A stretch of DNA of 64,000 nucleotides from Jacaranda mimosifolia (lineage: Eukaryota > Streptophyta > Magnoliopsida > Lamiales > Bignoniaceae): NCBI GenBank assembly GCA_018894105.1, contig CM032126.1, positions 4,491,001 to 4,555,000 of the forward strand, written 5' to 3'. How positions within the stretch are numbered: position 1 is the first letter of the stretch; every line of letters starts with the position of its first letter. This document shows, piece after piece, positions 45,564 to 57,097 of this stretch. A model generated the notes under the pieces. That model saw only the letters and a list, made by a program, of their open reading frames with translations, was not told the DNA's origin and did not search any database. The position numbers and the translations under genes were made by a program.

Positions 45564-46103
45564 ACACGCTTTCAACCTTCGGGCCTCTCACATTTTAGAT
45601 GGCATTTTTCCCTCATTGAGGTAAGCTTTAATTTCATCAATCCAAGTTTGACCTGATGCATCTATTGTGAAGACCTCGCTCTACTAGGAGCTATCAATGG
45701 CAAGTCTGTTTGAGACTAAAAAGGTGATAAACCTATCTCTGGTGTCCTTTGTTGAGCTAGCAAATTTTGAGAGTGCATCTGCTCTTTCGTTTTCCAACCT
45801 AGGCACTTGACTAAGTGTAAATTTTTTAAATTTACACGCTTTCAACCTTCGGGCCTCTCACATTTTAGATGGCATTTTTCCCTCATTGAGGTAAGCTTTA
45901 ATTTCATCAATCCAAGTTTGACCTGATGCATCTATTGTGAAGACCTCGCTCTACTAGGAGCTATCAATGGCAAGTCTGTTTGAGACTAAAAAGGTGATAA
46001 ACCTATCTCTGGTGCCCTTTGTTGAGCTAGCAAATTTTGAGAGTGCATCTGCTCTTTCGTTTTCCAACCTAGGCACTTGACTAAGTGTAAATTTTTTAAA
46101 TTG
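45564..46103 (-). repeat. 270-bp tandem duplication in element C
   Basis: 45564-45833 and 45834-46103 are almost identical; I noticed one difference (ctggtgTcc against ctggtgCcc). Both begin ACACGCTTTCAACC and end before the TTTACACGCT / TTGTTGCTCC branch point. The unit covers the end of RNase H and the RNase H-integrase linker. Near-identity shows that the duplication is much younger than the mutations in the gene. Confidence 0.97.
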
Positions 46104-46912
46104 TTGCTCCAACCGCTTAACCTCACTAAGATTTGTGCTCATGGTGGAATCTCTTACTTCGAAATTGCCTCCAAATTGCTTAGCGACGAGCTGAGAATTG
46201 GTGACGGCTGCCAGGCATTTGATATCTCTATGCAAAGCCATTCTCATCCCTATTATAAGAGCTTCATACTTAGCTTCATTGTTGGTGACAGAATAATTTA
46301 GTTTAATGGCAAAATCATATTCCTCCCTTTGAGGGGAACATAATAAGATTCCTACTCCACCTTCTAAATTAGTGGCTGATCCATCTACATGCAAAGACCA
46401 CACTTGCGGTTGCTATTCTTGTGTCAACAGCATATTGATATGTTTTGCTAGAAAATCAGCAAGCACCTGAGCTTTTATAGTGACCCGAGGTTGGAACTTC
46501 AGGTTGAACTCACCTAATTCAATGGCACACTTCGTTAACCTCCCTAATGTGTCGGGCTTAGAGAGTACTTGCTTCAAGGGGTTGGTTTGTTAAAACGATG
46601 ATTGTATGAGACAAGAAGTAAGGTTTTAACTTTTTGGCTATGGTAACGAGGGCTAATGCGAACTTCTTGATCTTTAAATAATTATGCTCAGGGCCTTGCA
46701 GTACTTTACTGCTGTAATATACTGGTTGGCATGACCCTTGTCGAATTGTCACCAAAACTGAGCTTATTACATTGCGGCCATTGACACGGCTAAGCACAAG
46801 TATAACACTTCTCCAACCGTTGGCTTGGCCAGCAATAGAGGTTTTGCTAGATATTGCTTGAGCTCGACCAGAGCATTGTCACATTCCTCTGTCCATTCCT
46901 TCGATGCCTTCG
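45960..46912 (-). pseudogene. reverse transcriptase end and RNase H of gypsy element C
   Basis: From right to left on the minus strand: the last part of reverse transcriptase (EWTEECDNALVELKQYLAKP, about 46830-46895), the connection (CQPVYYSSKVLQGPEHNYLK, about 46660-46740), and an RNase H of about 140 residues (46403-45954). RNase H keeps HVDGSAT (first Asp), NNEAKYEALIIGMRMAL (Glu) and ERADALSKFAS (last Asp), but has TNSQLV where TDSQLV is expected. One catalytic Asp is therefore replaced by Asn. Everything upstream (reverse transcriptase palm, protease, gag, 5' LTR) is missing, because the element joins element D near 46910-46938. Confidence 0.85.
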
Positions 46913-46938
46913 ATGCCATATTGTCCATTCCTTCGATG

Positions 46939-48400
46939 ACCAGACCAACTTGGTTACCTTCATTTCATGCTGGTTATGCAGCTTTATTTTACCAAATAGC
47001 AAAGCCAATATGATTCGTGCCACTATCTTCAAGGTTTCTAGTAGAATGGCAAATGGTGATTACTTTTCTCTTGCAGCCCCTATTTTGGCAAGCATATCTC
47101 GTTGTTTGAGGGATATATCAACTTTGCCAAGTATTCATAAATTTTCTTCTATCTTTCCCATTTATTATGTTCATAGTTGGATAAGGCATTACCTTAGCAC
47201 TCATTTTTTATCCAAGATTGATGTAGGAGGAGCTGAGATGGTCAAATATGTAAGAGAGAACATGGCCAAATATTTTGATCTTTCAGAGGCACGAGATTTG
47301 TTCCTCAATATCAACCCTTCAGCCATTCAAAATATACAGTTATTTCCACGCAAGCAGTTCACAGTAATAGATAGCCCATGTATATCAATTACTTATAAAA
47401 ACCTTTTTTGTGGCTTTACGTTCCAGCTATTTGATATTGCGATGTGGAAAAGAGCATATCATTGAAGCTTATAGCCTTCAACGATTCAGTCGGCAATGTG
47501 GATTTTGTCAACACGTCCTGGGCAACTTAAAGAAAAAGATCCTTACTTGTGATTTGCATGAGCTTGTTCGACTTTGGTAGTCATGTACTTCACTGAACAC
47601 ATTTTACAAATTTATCATTCCTGGCAATACTTCTTCCTTTCCATTAGCCACAAAGGAATATGCGGACTAGTGGGACAAATACTGGAAGCCTTCACAAACA
47701 AAAGGTACTAAAATTGTTCTCAAAGTCAATCAGAGAGATGTGGAATCAAATTTTGGTCAATTCAATCAACTTGGGGAGAGAGTTAAACAACATGCATCTG
47801 AGCCTGGGCATCCTGAAAATAATCTATCTCATCCTAAACAAGCCTTAATGAAAGATCACAAAAATAACCCAGCAGTCTCACCTCTTCAAAATCTTGTTAT
47901 TTCAAGGCAAGTTAAAGGAGGAAATTTGGAGCTTAAGGAATATAATATTGCTAACCATACCAAAGTATCATCTAAAAGATGTTGTAGCTTACTCGAGGTT
48001 TCATTCCCTACTGATGCTCCAATGGAAGGAAATGAAGTAATTTCTGCACTTTCTTGCTCAACGGGATCTTTTTGAGGCTGAGGCAATAGAAGGTGAAAGA
48101 ATTGAGGAGGTGAATGGTCTCAAGGATGAACTTCTTCAAATCACCAATCAACAAAAGGAATTGAGGACATAACTTGCCAAGTTAAGCAGTAAAGAAGAAT
48201 TTGCAAACTCATCACTCCACAAGGCTAAAGAAAACTTGTCCATTATTCAAAAAGAAGTGACCACCAAGAGAGATAAAATTTCAAAGCTTGAAGACACCCC
48301 ATTTTTGACTAACCAATAGGATGAGGCTTTCAAGAGGATGGATGCACTACTTGAAGAATCTTGCAGGGAATTAGTAGGTTTTCATATACTTGCATGAGCT
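46939..48400 (+). pseudogene. antisense extra gene of gypsy element D, plant mobile domain-like
   Basis: The + strand carries a diverged plant mobile domain (PMD) protein: TNLVTFISCWLCSFILPNSK, then DYFSLAAPILASISRCLRDI, FPIYYVHSWIRHYLSTHF and AKYFDLSEARDLFLNI. The frame stays open to 47465. After a shift it continues with LQRFSRQCGFCQHVLGNLKK and a polar linker (47740-48075), and ends in a coiled-coil-like part (ERIEEVNGLKDELLQITNQQ, about 48090-48360) with stops. PMD proteins such as MAIL1 and MAIN are host genes, but PMD copies are also carried by transposable elements. Here the gene precedes a tandem array and, after the copia insert, a minus-strand Tat-type pol. It therefore sits in the same place as the antisense gene of C. 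Its 5' end is lost at the junction with C. Confidence 0.7.
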
Positions 48401-48654
48401 TTTAGCTACTTAGCATTTTTTTCTCTCTTTTTTTTAAGACACTTGATTACTATATATGCAATAAAAAAGATGTTCTTTTTATAAATTCTCCTTGCGCATT
48501 CTCCTTTTTTTTTTATTTATCTAGTATTTCTCCGAATTGATGCCAACTTCAAAGAAAAATTGCATTACAGGCCCCCAATAATTGAGTGGAAAATAAACTT
48601 ACTCAAGTTCATGAGTAAAATTGGTTGTCTAACAAATAGACCTAACTTATTATA
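48401..48654. other. non-coding spacer of element D
   Basis: T-rich sequence after the antisense gene, probably its 3' UTR. No motif stands out. Confidence 0.5.
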
Positions 48655-49035
48655 ATTGAACTTGAAAACAATCAAAACTTCTTCCAATGATATGCTTGAA
48701 CTTGATAAATTATCCAGAATTACTCCAATGATTTGATTAAACTTGGGAAGTAAGTCATCTAAATTTGACCCAATGATATGATTGAACTTGAGAAGCCATC
48801 AAAACTTATTCCAATGATGCGACTGAACTTGACAAGACATCCAAACTTATTCAAATGATGTGATTGAATTTGGCAAGCAATCCAAACTTATTCAAATGAC
48901 ATGATTGAACTTGGGAAGTAAGTATCCAAATTTGCTCCAATGATATGATTGAACTTGGAAAGCCATCAAAACTGATTCCAGCAATGTGATTGATCTTGGC
49001 AAGCAATCCAATGGTGGTGTGATTGAACTTGGGAA
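48655..49035 (+). repeat. about 50-bp tandem array of element D
   Basis: Seven to eight diverged units share the pattern CCAATGATATGATTGAACTT, then GGGAAGTAAGT or GGCAAGC, then ATCCAAACTTATT. It lies in the same position (between antisense gene and integrase) as the arrays of B and C but has unrelated sequence. Confidence 0.88.
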
Positions 49036-49279
49036 ATACCTACCAAGTTGCCTACGTACCTATTAAGGGGATCAAGTCAGTATGTAACTCAAAGCGAATA
49101 TTTTTTTAGGGGGATGCCGTTCACAGTTTATACTCATACGGGCCAGGAGTATCCATTGCTTAACCACCTTGGACTAGGTGGGGTATTTAATATTTTAACC
49201 ACATAAAATATCTTTGGTGGGAAACTTTAGAAGTTTAACCACATGCACTACCTTTAGTGGTAACTGCACACAGTTTATA
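49036..49279. other. spacer of element D up to the copia insertion
   Basis: It contains short repeated words of D, such as CACAGTTTATACTCATACGG (49115-49134). The same word pattern is rebuilt across the copia insertion (CACAGTTTATA at 49269-49279, then CTCATGTGGG at 59360), which shows that 49279 and 59360 were once adjacent. Confidence 0.7.
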
Positions 49280-51532
49280 TAAAGGTTAGAGTAGCGTTAT
49301 GATTCATAAATCAAAACTTCATAAGCTTGAAAATAACTAAGCTACTCGAGCTACCAAGGATCTAGTCATGTTATAGATCTGAATTAGGATGAATAATTAC
49401 CTCTTATAGCTCAAAAACAAGGAGAAGATCAACTATCTCTCACGAATTCAGAAACTGTCTAGAACTGGCACAGCGAAAAGATGGCAACATTTTCCCAGGC
49501 TATACTGCTCCAAAATTCACGAAATTAAATATGGAACATCTCCACACACAAGGGAAGATACTAGGAAAAATTGGAGTCAAAAAACCATCTAGATCACTCA
49601 AGAAAAAATAGCCAACCAGAAGTTGCTGCAGGTGGATCTCCAAAACCGAGCAAGTCAAGTTCCTTGCCTCTATTGATACTATCCACACACCAAACAATCT
49701 TCCAATTTCCCCTCACTAGAAGCTGGAGTTAGAGAGGAGAAAATGAGGTAGATGAGGCCGATTTTCAGGTTGGGAGGAAGAAGAAATGCAAAGCTTCAAC
49801 TCATGATGCAATGCATGGACAGAGAGATTTTGGAGGGAATGCAAAAATCTAATTCTCACACTTTTCAGCAATTCTTAATTCGAATTTTGCATGCACTCTA
49901 TATCTATATATAGAAGGTGGAAGGTGTGATGTTAGTTGGCATCACACCTTTCTCAAGGTGACTGTCCAAATGGCATGTCAAGTTGGTAAAATTCAAATTC
50001 AAGTCTTACCTGAATTTCATGTACATTTCAATTTCATTTGGAATCTAATTCCAAATTAATTAAGATGCTAATTTAAATAAACACTTCATCTAAATTTTTC
50101 CTTCAAAAAGTATTCTTCCTATTAATTAAGTTAAACACTTTAATTTAGTTAATTAACCTTTGATTTAACTCTTAAATCAAACAAGTTTAACTCTTAAGCT
50201 TAAATTAGTCAACTTAACTCTTTAAGTCAACTTGTCCAATTGATGGTCAACATGGTATCATATAATTAACTCCTTAATTATTGGTCTAATTTAAATCTTA
50301 AATTAATTGATTAATTTACACTTAAATTAATCAAACAAAAATTGACCGTAAAATTGGAACCTTGAAAACTAGTCACCAAAGGGTGAATTTTCCAACATTT
50401 AGAAAATTGCTCTACCAATTTTGGAAGCTATTTGACTTTTGTGTGTGACCCAATAGGTTCTACCATTCATTGGACATGGGCTCGCACCTCTTTGTGACTT
50501 TTAAATATCTTATATTCATTTTAGTTTAAAACTCATTTTAAATTAATCGACTCAATTCAATTAATCTCATTAATTGAAGAGTATCCAATCCCATAGTCGA
50601 TGTCCAACCTCAGGCCCATGGAGCGCAACTAATTGGCCTAAATGAATATTCTGGAAAACCATCATAGCTCTATGCGTACCATGCAAATACAATCCTTCCG
50701 TTTCCTATCTCCCAAAAGAGGCCTAGGGCAAGATATTTGTCGGCTCCCTAATAGCCTTAATACTATGTCTCTATTGTAAATCTTCGATTCCCTTTGTGTA
50801 ACCTCACCTTTAGAAAACTCCTTTTCCAAATTATCACACCACCTTACGCAAGAATTTCTTGGAATCGATCATTATAGAACACATAAGAGATGCAGTAGCC
50901 CTTCACAAAAGCAAGGAGTCAAATTCCATCTTGGATCTCACAAACCTCCATGCCAAGTAGCTCACACCCAACCTCAACTCGAAAGACCCGCTAAGTGGTC
51001 AATGAAGTGTCAAAGCATGAGGATCAGACACAAGATTACTATAGATCCTTAGGTTAGAGGACTAATAATGCACTAGTGTAAGCGGGAGAATTAACCACTA
51101 CTGACTTGCCACTACGGCTATCTAGTGGATTCTCTAGAGGGTCTTTAGTGCCTTGTTCACTAACAAGCACCTACTAACGTACACCTGTATCTCATATAGA
51201 TTGCTTATGGAACGGATCAATATACAACTCTTGAATTTATGCATCGTTAGTGCGAGTCTATCCGGATCTTAGATACCCCGTCTCATAAGATCCTATGACT
51301 TGGAATATTTAAGATCACGACTGTGTAAGACTTATTCCATTAACACCACCCAGTGAATTGACCAAGTCCCGTAGTCATGTGTGATCTAAGAGCTTCATTC
51401 AAATGCAAGTGAAGTATATGAAGCATAAGATGAAGGTGGCCATATAAAGAATATTATTCAATCAAAATTGTTTTACAAGAAAATAGCTTTTACAAGGCCA
51501 ATTTAAGTGGCTTGCCAAACAATATTCCAACA
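49280..51532 (-). repeat. copia 3' LTR
   Basis: 2253 bp. The minus-strand start is TGTTGGAATATTG. At the other end the canonical TG (plus strand) has become TA (TAAAGGTTAGAGTAGC). Compared by eye with the 5' LTR over the first 270 bases there is roughly one difference in eight, so the insertion is old. Confidence 0.92.
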
Positions 51533-51552
51533 ATCTCCCACTTGCCCTAAAG
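51533..51552 (-). promoter_or_regulatory. polypurine tract of the copia element
   Basis: The minus strand reads CTTTAGGGCAAGTGGGAGAT directly before the LTR start TGTTGG, as is usual in plant copia elements. Confidence 0.85.
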
Positions 51553-53310
51553 CCAATACCCCATGGCTTTGAGATCCATTTTCTCATGATGTTCTTCAAA
51601 GACCTTTTGTGCTAGAGGTTTAGTCAGTGGATCTGCTATATTCTCTTCTGAGGCAACTCTCTTTACTCGAATGTCGCCTCTATCAATGATCCCCTGGATC
51701 AAATGATATCACCTCAAAATGTGCTTTGATTTCTAATGAGATCTTGGCTCTTTAGCTTGCGCCATTGCCCCGGTGTTGTCACAAAAGACAACAACTGGCT
51801 CAGCAATGCTAGGCACTACATTCAACTATTGAATGAAGTTTTTCATCCAAATACCTTCTTTTGCAGCTTTCAAAGCTGCAATATATTCTACTTCAGTGGT
51901 GGAATCGGTCGTGGTATCTTGTTTGGAACTCTTCCAACTCACCGCGCCACCATTAAAGCAAAATATAAATCCAGAAGTGGATTTGAGGTGATCTACATTG
52001 AATTGAAAACTCAAATTCGAAAACCCCTCTAGTTTCAATTCTCTATTGTCGTATACCAAAAATAAGTCCTTAGTCCTTCTCAAGTACGTAAGGATTGCTT
52101 TTACAGCTATCTAGTGACTCTCACCGGGATTAGATTGGAACCTACTCATAACACTTAGCGAGTGTGCCGCATTCAGTCTTGTTCATTGAATTGCATGCAT
52201 TGTGCTACCAATAGCAAAGGCATAAGGTATGTGAGACATCCTTCGTTTCTCTTCCTTAGTCTTGGGGGCCATAGACTTTGAGAGACGAATGCCATGTCCC
52301 ATGGGAAGAAATATCTTATTGGATTCTTCCACACTAAGCCTCTTTAGTATCTTGTCAATGTACACGATTTAGGATAGCCTGAGCATTCTCTTAGATTTAT
52401 CTCTATAGATACGTCTTCTCAATATGTAGCATATTTCTCCTAAATTATTTATGGAAAATTGTGTAGATAACCATCTTCTAGTACACTCTAACATTCCTAC
52501 CTCATTCCCAGTGAGAAGGATGGCATCGACATAAAGCATAATAAACTGTATTGAACTCTCATTAGCCTTCTTGTACGCACATGGTTCATACACATTTTTG
52601 ATAAAGCCAAACGATTTGACCGTTTTGTCAAAATGTATGTTGCAACTTCAGGATGCTTGTTTGAATCCATAAATGGATCTCTGGAGTTTGCAAACTTTTT
52701 GCTCACTCCCATTAGATGTAAAATCTTATGGTTACTCTATATAGATTTCTTCTTCAATGTCACCATTGTGGAAAGTAGTTTTCACATCCATTTGCCATAT
52801 CTCATAGTCATAATATGTGGCTATGGCAAGTAGAATCCAAATGCATTTAGTCATAGTGATCGATGAAAAGGTTTCCTCAAAATCGATACCAAGTCTTTGA
52901 GTGTAACCCTTTGCTACTAGTGACACCTTAAAAGCAACCACTTCTCCATCTACTCCAAGCTTTAGCTTATAGATCAACTTGCAACCAACAAGAACTATTT
53001 CCTTTGGTGGATCTACTAAAATCCATACTTTGTTTAAGTACATCGAGTCCATTTTGGATCTCATGGCTTCAAGCCAACGTCCCGAATCTATGTCCAACAT
53101 AGTTTCCTCATAGGTTTTCAGATCATCATCTAATTGGCCCATCTCATGAAGGAATTCGAACCTTTCGGGTTGCTTCTTGATTCGGTCCGACCTATGCAGA
53201 GGTTGTGTACAAGGCTTCACTTGCTTACTTATTTCCACCGCATGTGGGTTTCATAATCATCTTGAACTTCATCAAGTTCAACAACAACGCCATTTTTATC
53301 TAATAGAAAT
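51553..53310 (-). pseudogene. copia reverse transcriptase and RNase H relic
   Basis: Minus-strand blocks: the RT start (RSKMDSMYLNKVWILVDPP, about 53040-53090, and KLIYKLKLGVDGEVVAFKVS), IWQMDVKTTFHNGDIEEEIY at about 52735-52800, and the catalytic strand MLYVDAILLTGNE at about 52500-52540. That strand has Ala in place of the second Asp of YVDD. RNase H follows at 52083-51560 with HLKSTSGFIFCFNGGAVSWK, TEVEYIAALKAAKEGIWMKN and FCDNTGAMAQAKEPRSHQKS, ending with ENIADPLTKPLA. Several frames are joined by shifts and stops. The YVDA change alone would abolish polymerisation. Confidence 0.88.
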
Positions 53311-54320
53311 TATTTTTCTAAAAAGTAGGTGTTCCTCGAGACAAACACCTTTTGTTCTGAAGGATCAAAAAAGTAGTAACCCATAGACTCTCTAGTGTAT
53401 CCTACAAACTTGCACAAGGTGGATCTACTATCCAATTGATCTCTCACTGTCCATCTCACATAGGCAGGAGATCCCCAAACCTTATGATAATGGTAAGAAG
53501 GTGCTTTGCCATGCCATGCCTCATATGGTGTTTTAGGCACTGACTTTGAAGGTACTATATTAAGTAGCTTCGCCGCCGTTAGTAAGGCATATCCCCAAAA
53601 GGATATGGGCACATCGAAAAAGCTCATCATGGAACGTATCAATTCCAAAAAGTATGGTTTCACCTCTTGGCTACTCTATTATGTTGGGGTGTGCCGGGTG
53701 GAATCCATTGAGAGATAATCTCATTCTCCTTTAGATAATCCAAGAATTCGATGCTTAAGTATTCTCCCCCTCGATCCGATCGAAGAGCTTTAATACTCAG
53801 CCCCAATTGATTTTCTACTTCATTCCTATACTCTTTGAACTTTTCAAAGGCTTGGGACTTGTTCTTCATAAAAAACACATGTCCGAACTGACTAAAGTCA
53901 TCAGTGAAGATGATGAAGTAGGAATAACCTCATATCCCACTAACTCTTAATGGACCACAAATGTCCATATGGATCAAATTTAAGAGATTTGTGGAGCACT
54001 CTATTTGTCATACAAAAGGAGCTTTGGTCATTTTTCCCTTTAAATAAGATTCACAAGTAGGAAAGTTCTCAATGCCACTAATGTTTAGTGCTTTGAGAGC
54101 TTCTAACTTGCTCATCCTATCCTTAGAGATATGACCAAGTCTTGCATGCCAAAGAATGACATCTTCTTGGATACCTAATTTTCTTTTACTTGATTGAATG
54201 TGCATCAGTGAAGGTTGAGAATCAAGCACATACAATCCATTTATTAATGTACCTTGAGCAATCAAAGAACCATTCTTTAATGCCATCAATTTCCCATTCG
54301 ATATAGAAAAATCAAATCTT
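53310..54320 (-). pseudogene. copia integrase relic
   Basis: The pre-integrase zinc-binding part is at 54289-54008: WHARLGHISKDRMSKLEALK, with Tyr for the second Cys in TCESYLKGK. The core follows with HMDICGPLRV (first Asp), SDRGGEY (second Asp, about 53775-53795) and PQHNRVAKR (53660-53690). The residue 36 places after the second Asp, normally the catalytic Glu of the D,D-35-E triad, is Lys here. The C-terminal part at 53663-53310 has SFWGYALLTAAKLLNIVPSK and PYEAWHGKAPSYHYHKVWGS, ending FDPSEQKVFVSRNTYF. Confidence 0.88.
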
Positions 54321-54556
54321 TCATTATCAAAAACAAAAATTGAAACAATATCCTTAACAAGGTAGGGTACATAATAAATTGGATCAAGTAAAATTCAAGC
54401 ATTCCCCAAGTCTAACTTGATAACGCCCTGGAAAGTGGCCGCAACTCTTGTTCCATTTCCTAAGCAGATGAATATATCCCCTTCACGAAAACTCTTTCTT
54501 CTTTCCATCCCCTATAATGAATTACAAAGGTGAGAACAGCATGCGGTATCAAATAC

Positions 54557-55513
54557 CTATATGGAAGAATTAGTCGTCATGCGCATTTCAATAAAGTACA
54601 CATCCTTCTCAAGAGTTGTAAGGTAAGCTTTGCAATTTCTTTTCCAATGCCCCTTTTTGCCACAGTAGAAACAAGTAGCTTCGGTTTTAACCTTCTTCTT
54701 AACTCTCCTGAAACTTTTCTCGAGTTGCTTCCCTTTCGAGGAAAAATTCTTCTTCCTCTTACATCCCTTTCTAGGACCCCCAGGGCCCTTCGACTTGGAA
54801 GATGATGCAAGCATAAGGAGCTTCTCCTTTCTCATAGTTGCCTCCGCGGTCAAGCATATTGATCAATTCGTTAATTATAACTTCTTGCTTGGACATATTG
54901 ACGTTCATAACGAATTGATCATATGATGGTGGCAATAACTGTAGGATCAAATCCACGTAAAGGTCGTTGTCCATGACCACATCTAATTGTCCAAGCTCTC
55001 AATGAGTCCTATCATCTTGATGCCATAATCATGGACATTGGACCTTTCACTCATCCTTGCCCTAAAGAGCTCTTTAGACTAAGTGAATCTTTCATGTCTA
55101 CTTTATACACCATACAACTCTTGCAAGTGTACATAGATCTCTCGAGCATGCTTTATGTGCTCATAAGTCTTTTAGAGCTCATTAGATATGGATGTCATCA
55201 TGACACACCTCACTTGTAGATCATCATCTACAAATTTTGTGAACATTTCACATTGTGCATCGGTGCCGTCATCATCAAGTGTGTCCACAAGACTTTGATC
55301 AAGGACGTAAGCCCACTTTTCAGAGTCAATAATGATTTTAAGGTTCCTTAACCAATCTTGGAAGTTCGACCCAGTTAGTTTATTGGTTTCCAAAATGCTA
55401 GCGAGTAGATTTTTAGCCATTTTGTTTGAAGATTTTGAAAATCTACAAGAGGCGAAAAAAGAGTATAAGCATATAATTGATTTGATATTAAAAACATGTT
55501 CATGGTCTTTCAA
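54557..55513 (-). pseudogene. copia gag relic
   Basis: The start of the retained frame contains MAKNLLASILETNKLTGSNF (about 55365-55424) followed by QDWLRNLKIIIDSEKWAYVL, the usual entry of this copia gag type. Next come LILQLLPPSYDQFVMNVNMS (54930-54890 region) and a zinc knuckle CFYCGKKGHWKRNC (about 54625-54670) with the C-C-H-C pattern complete. At least two frameshifts and several stops interrupt it. Gag would form the virus-like particle. Confidence 0.88.
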
Positions 55514-57082
55514 ACATGTTTTCCTCCTACTATTTTATCAAATCCTTCACCCCCTAGAAGAATTTGGAAAATCATATTTCCTAGTGAAAATCAAGATCCT
55601 CAAGTGGACCCCCATGACCAGATGTATATCACACAAAGGTGGTAGCATCGTCATGCCATATACTATTAGTAGAATGCTTGGATTAATTAAAACTCTTTTA
55701 ATTTATATCTATTTTGACTTAATATTTGAAAAGTACTTAAATATTCTAAGTGGAGGGATTTTGCTTGCAAAGATCTCATCATTTTATCTTTTTATTTAGG
55801 TTTTCTACATCCTAAACATGCATCTCATACATTAATAGGATATAGAAAGCATAAATAAGTAAATACGCCTAGCATGCTCCTAGGGTGGGATGACCATGAG
55901 CCTAACAAAATGGTGCACTTAGAGCCATAGGTGCACCACCTAGTTGATTTTAGGTGGGTTGATTAAATCTATCTATTACATGATTGTATCCCATATATTC
56001 ATGGGTCTTCAAAAGTCTCCATGCCTCTATTGCTCCATGTAACATTTACATGAATAGGAAATCATCACTCATAGGGATTCTACTCCCATAACATTTATAA
56101 GGTAGAAATTAAAAGGCATGCAAGCTTCAATTTAATACAACCCATTTCAACAACTTGAAACAATTAAAATCAATATTAAAGGCTCATGATCATCCCCATT
56201 TATTCATCATCCATTCAACAATTAAATGAACTATAAATAAATCTAGAATTAACAATTAATTCTATCAATTAAATGCTTATCTCATAAACAAACAATTGAA
56301 CAATCATAACATTTATGCCATTATTGGAAGATAAACTTTAACCAATTTTCAAAGGCATTCAAAAATATCAAACATAATTTTGAAAACTTGCACAGCGTTT
56401 GTGCATCTACTATGTGTGGTGCAAAAACATTTCAAGTACAAAAGGAGTTGGAAAAATACTCAAAACTCACCAAACCATCAAAACAAGGGCTGTCGCCCAG
56501 CCTGGGCGCACGGCTGGGTAGGCTGCGTGCAGTGCCCGGTCAGTGCCTGACAGAGGCTTGGCAGCCCCCTGTTTTAAGGTTTCAAAGTGAGTCAAATTGT
56601 TTTCCACTCAACGTTCATGCAACAATAGTTTTAGCACATGTTCTCAACACTTAAACACACATTATAGATGAATTTTCAGATTTAAAACCTATATTAAAAA
56701 GGGAAATTTAAGTGCTCAATTATGCCTTCAAAAATAGAGAAATCTAGAATCATATTCTTCAAAATCTCCAATACAACTCCAATCAAATTGGATCCAAAAA
56801 TTACCAAAAGCCTTTTGATCAAAAATCAACATGCTATATCACCATATAACATCAATAAATGCTAAATCAACATTCAATATTTATCACTATAAATTGAAAC
56901 ATACTAAAACATGAATCAACACTTAAATCATGTAATAGCATGCTTTCAATTCATCAAGCAACAGAGTCACAAGCATCATCAACCAAACACTCCAATCGAT
57001 CACTTGGATCAATTATTTGGTGATATTGATCAATCTATCACATGAATCAATCAAACAATAATCCAAAACATAGCATGAAAAA
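55514..57082. other. copia 5' leader
   Basis: About 1.57 kb between primer-binding site and gag without a credible gene. The small frames here have no motif. A less AT-rich patch (CAGCCTGGGCGCACGGCTGG, about 56499-56518) stands out. Confidence 0.7.
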
Positions 57083-57095
57083 GGCTCCAATACCA
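57083..57095 (-). promoter_or_regulatory. primer-binding site of the copia element
   Basis: Minus-strand TGGTATTGGAGCC resembles the TGGTATCAGAGC site complementary to the initiator methionine tRNA used by most plant copia elements. It lies two bases from the LTR. Confidence 0.85.
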
Positions 57096-57097
57096 CT

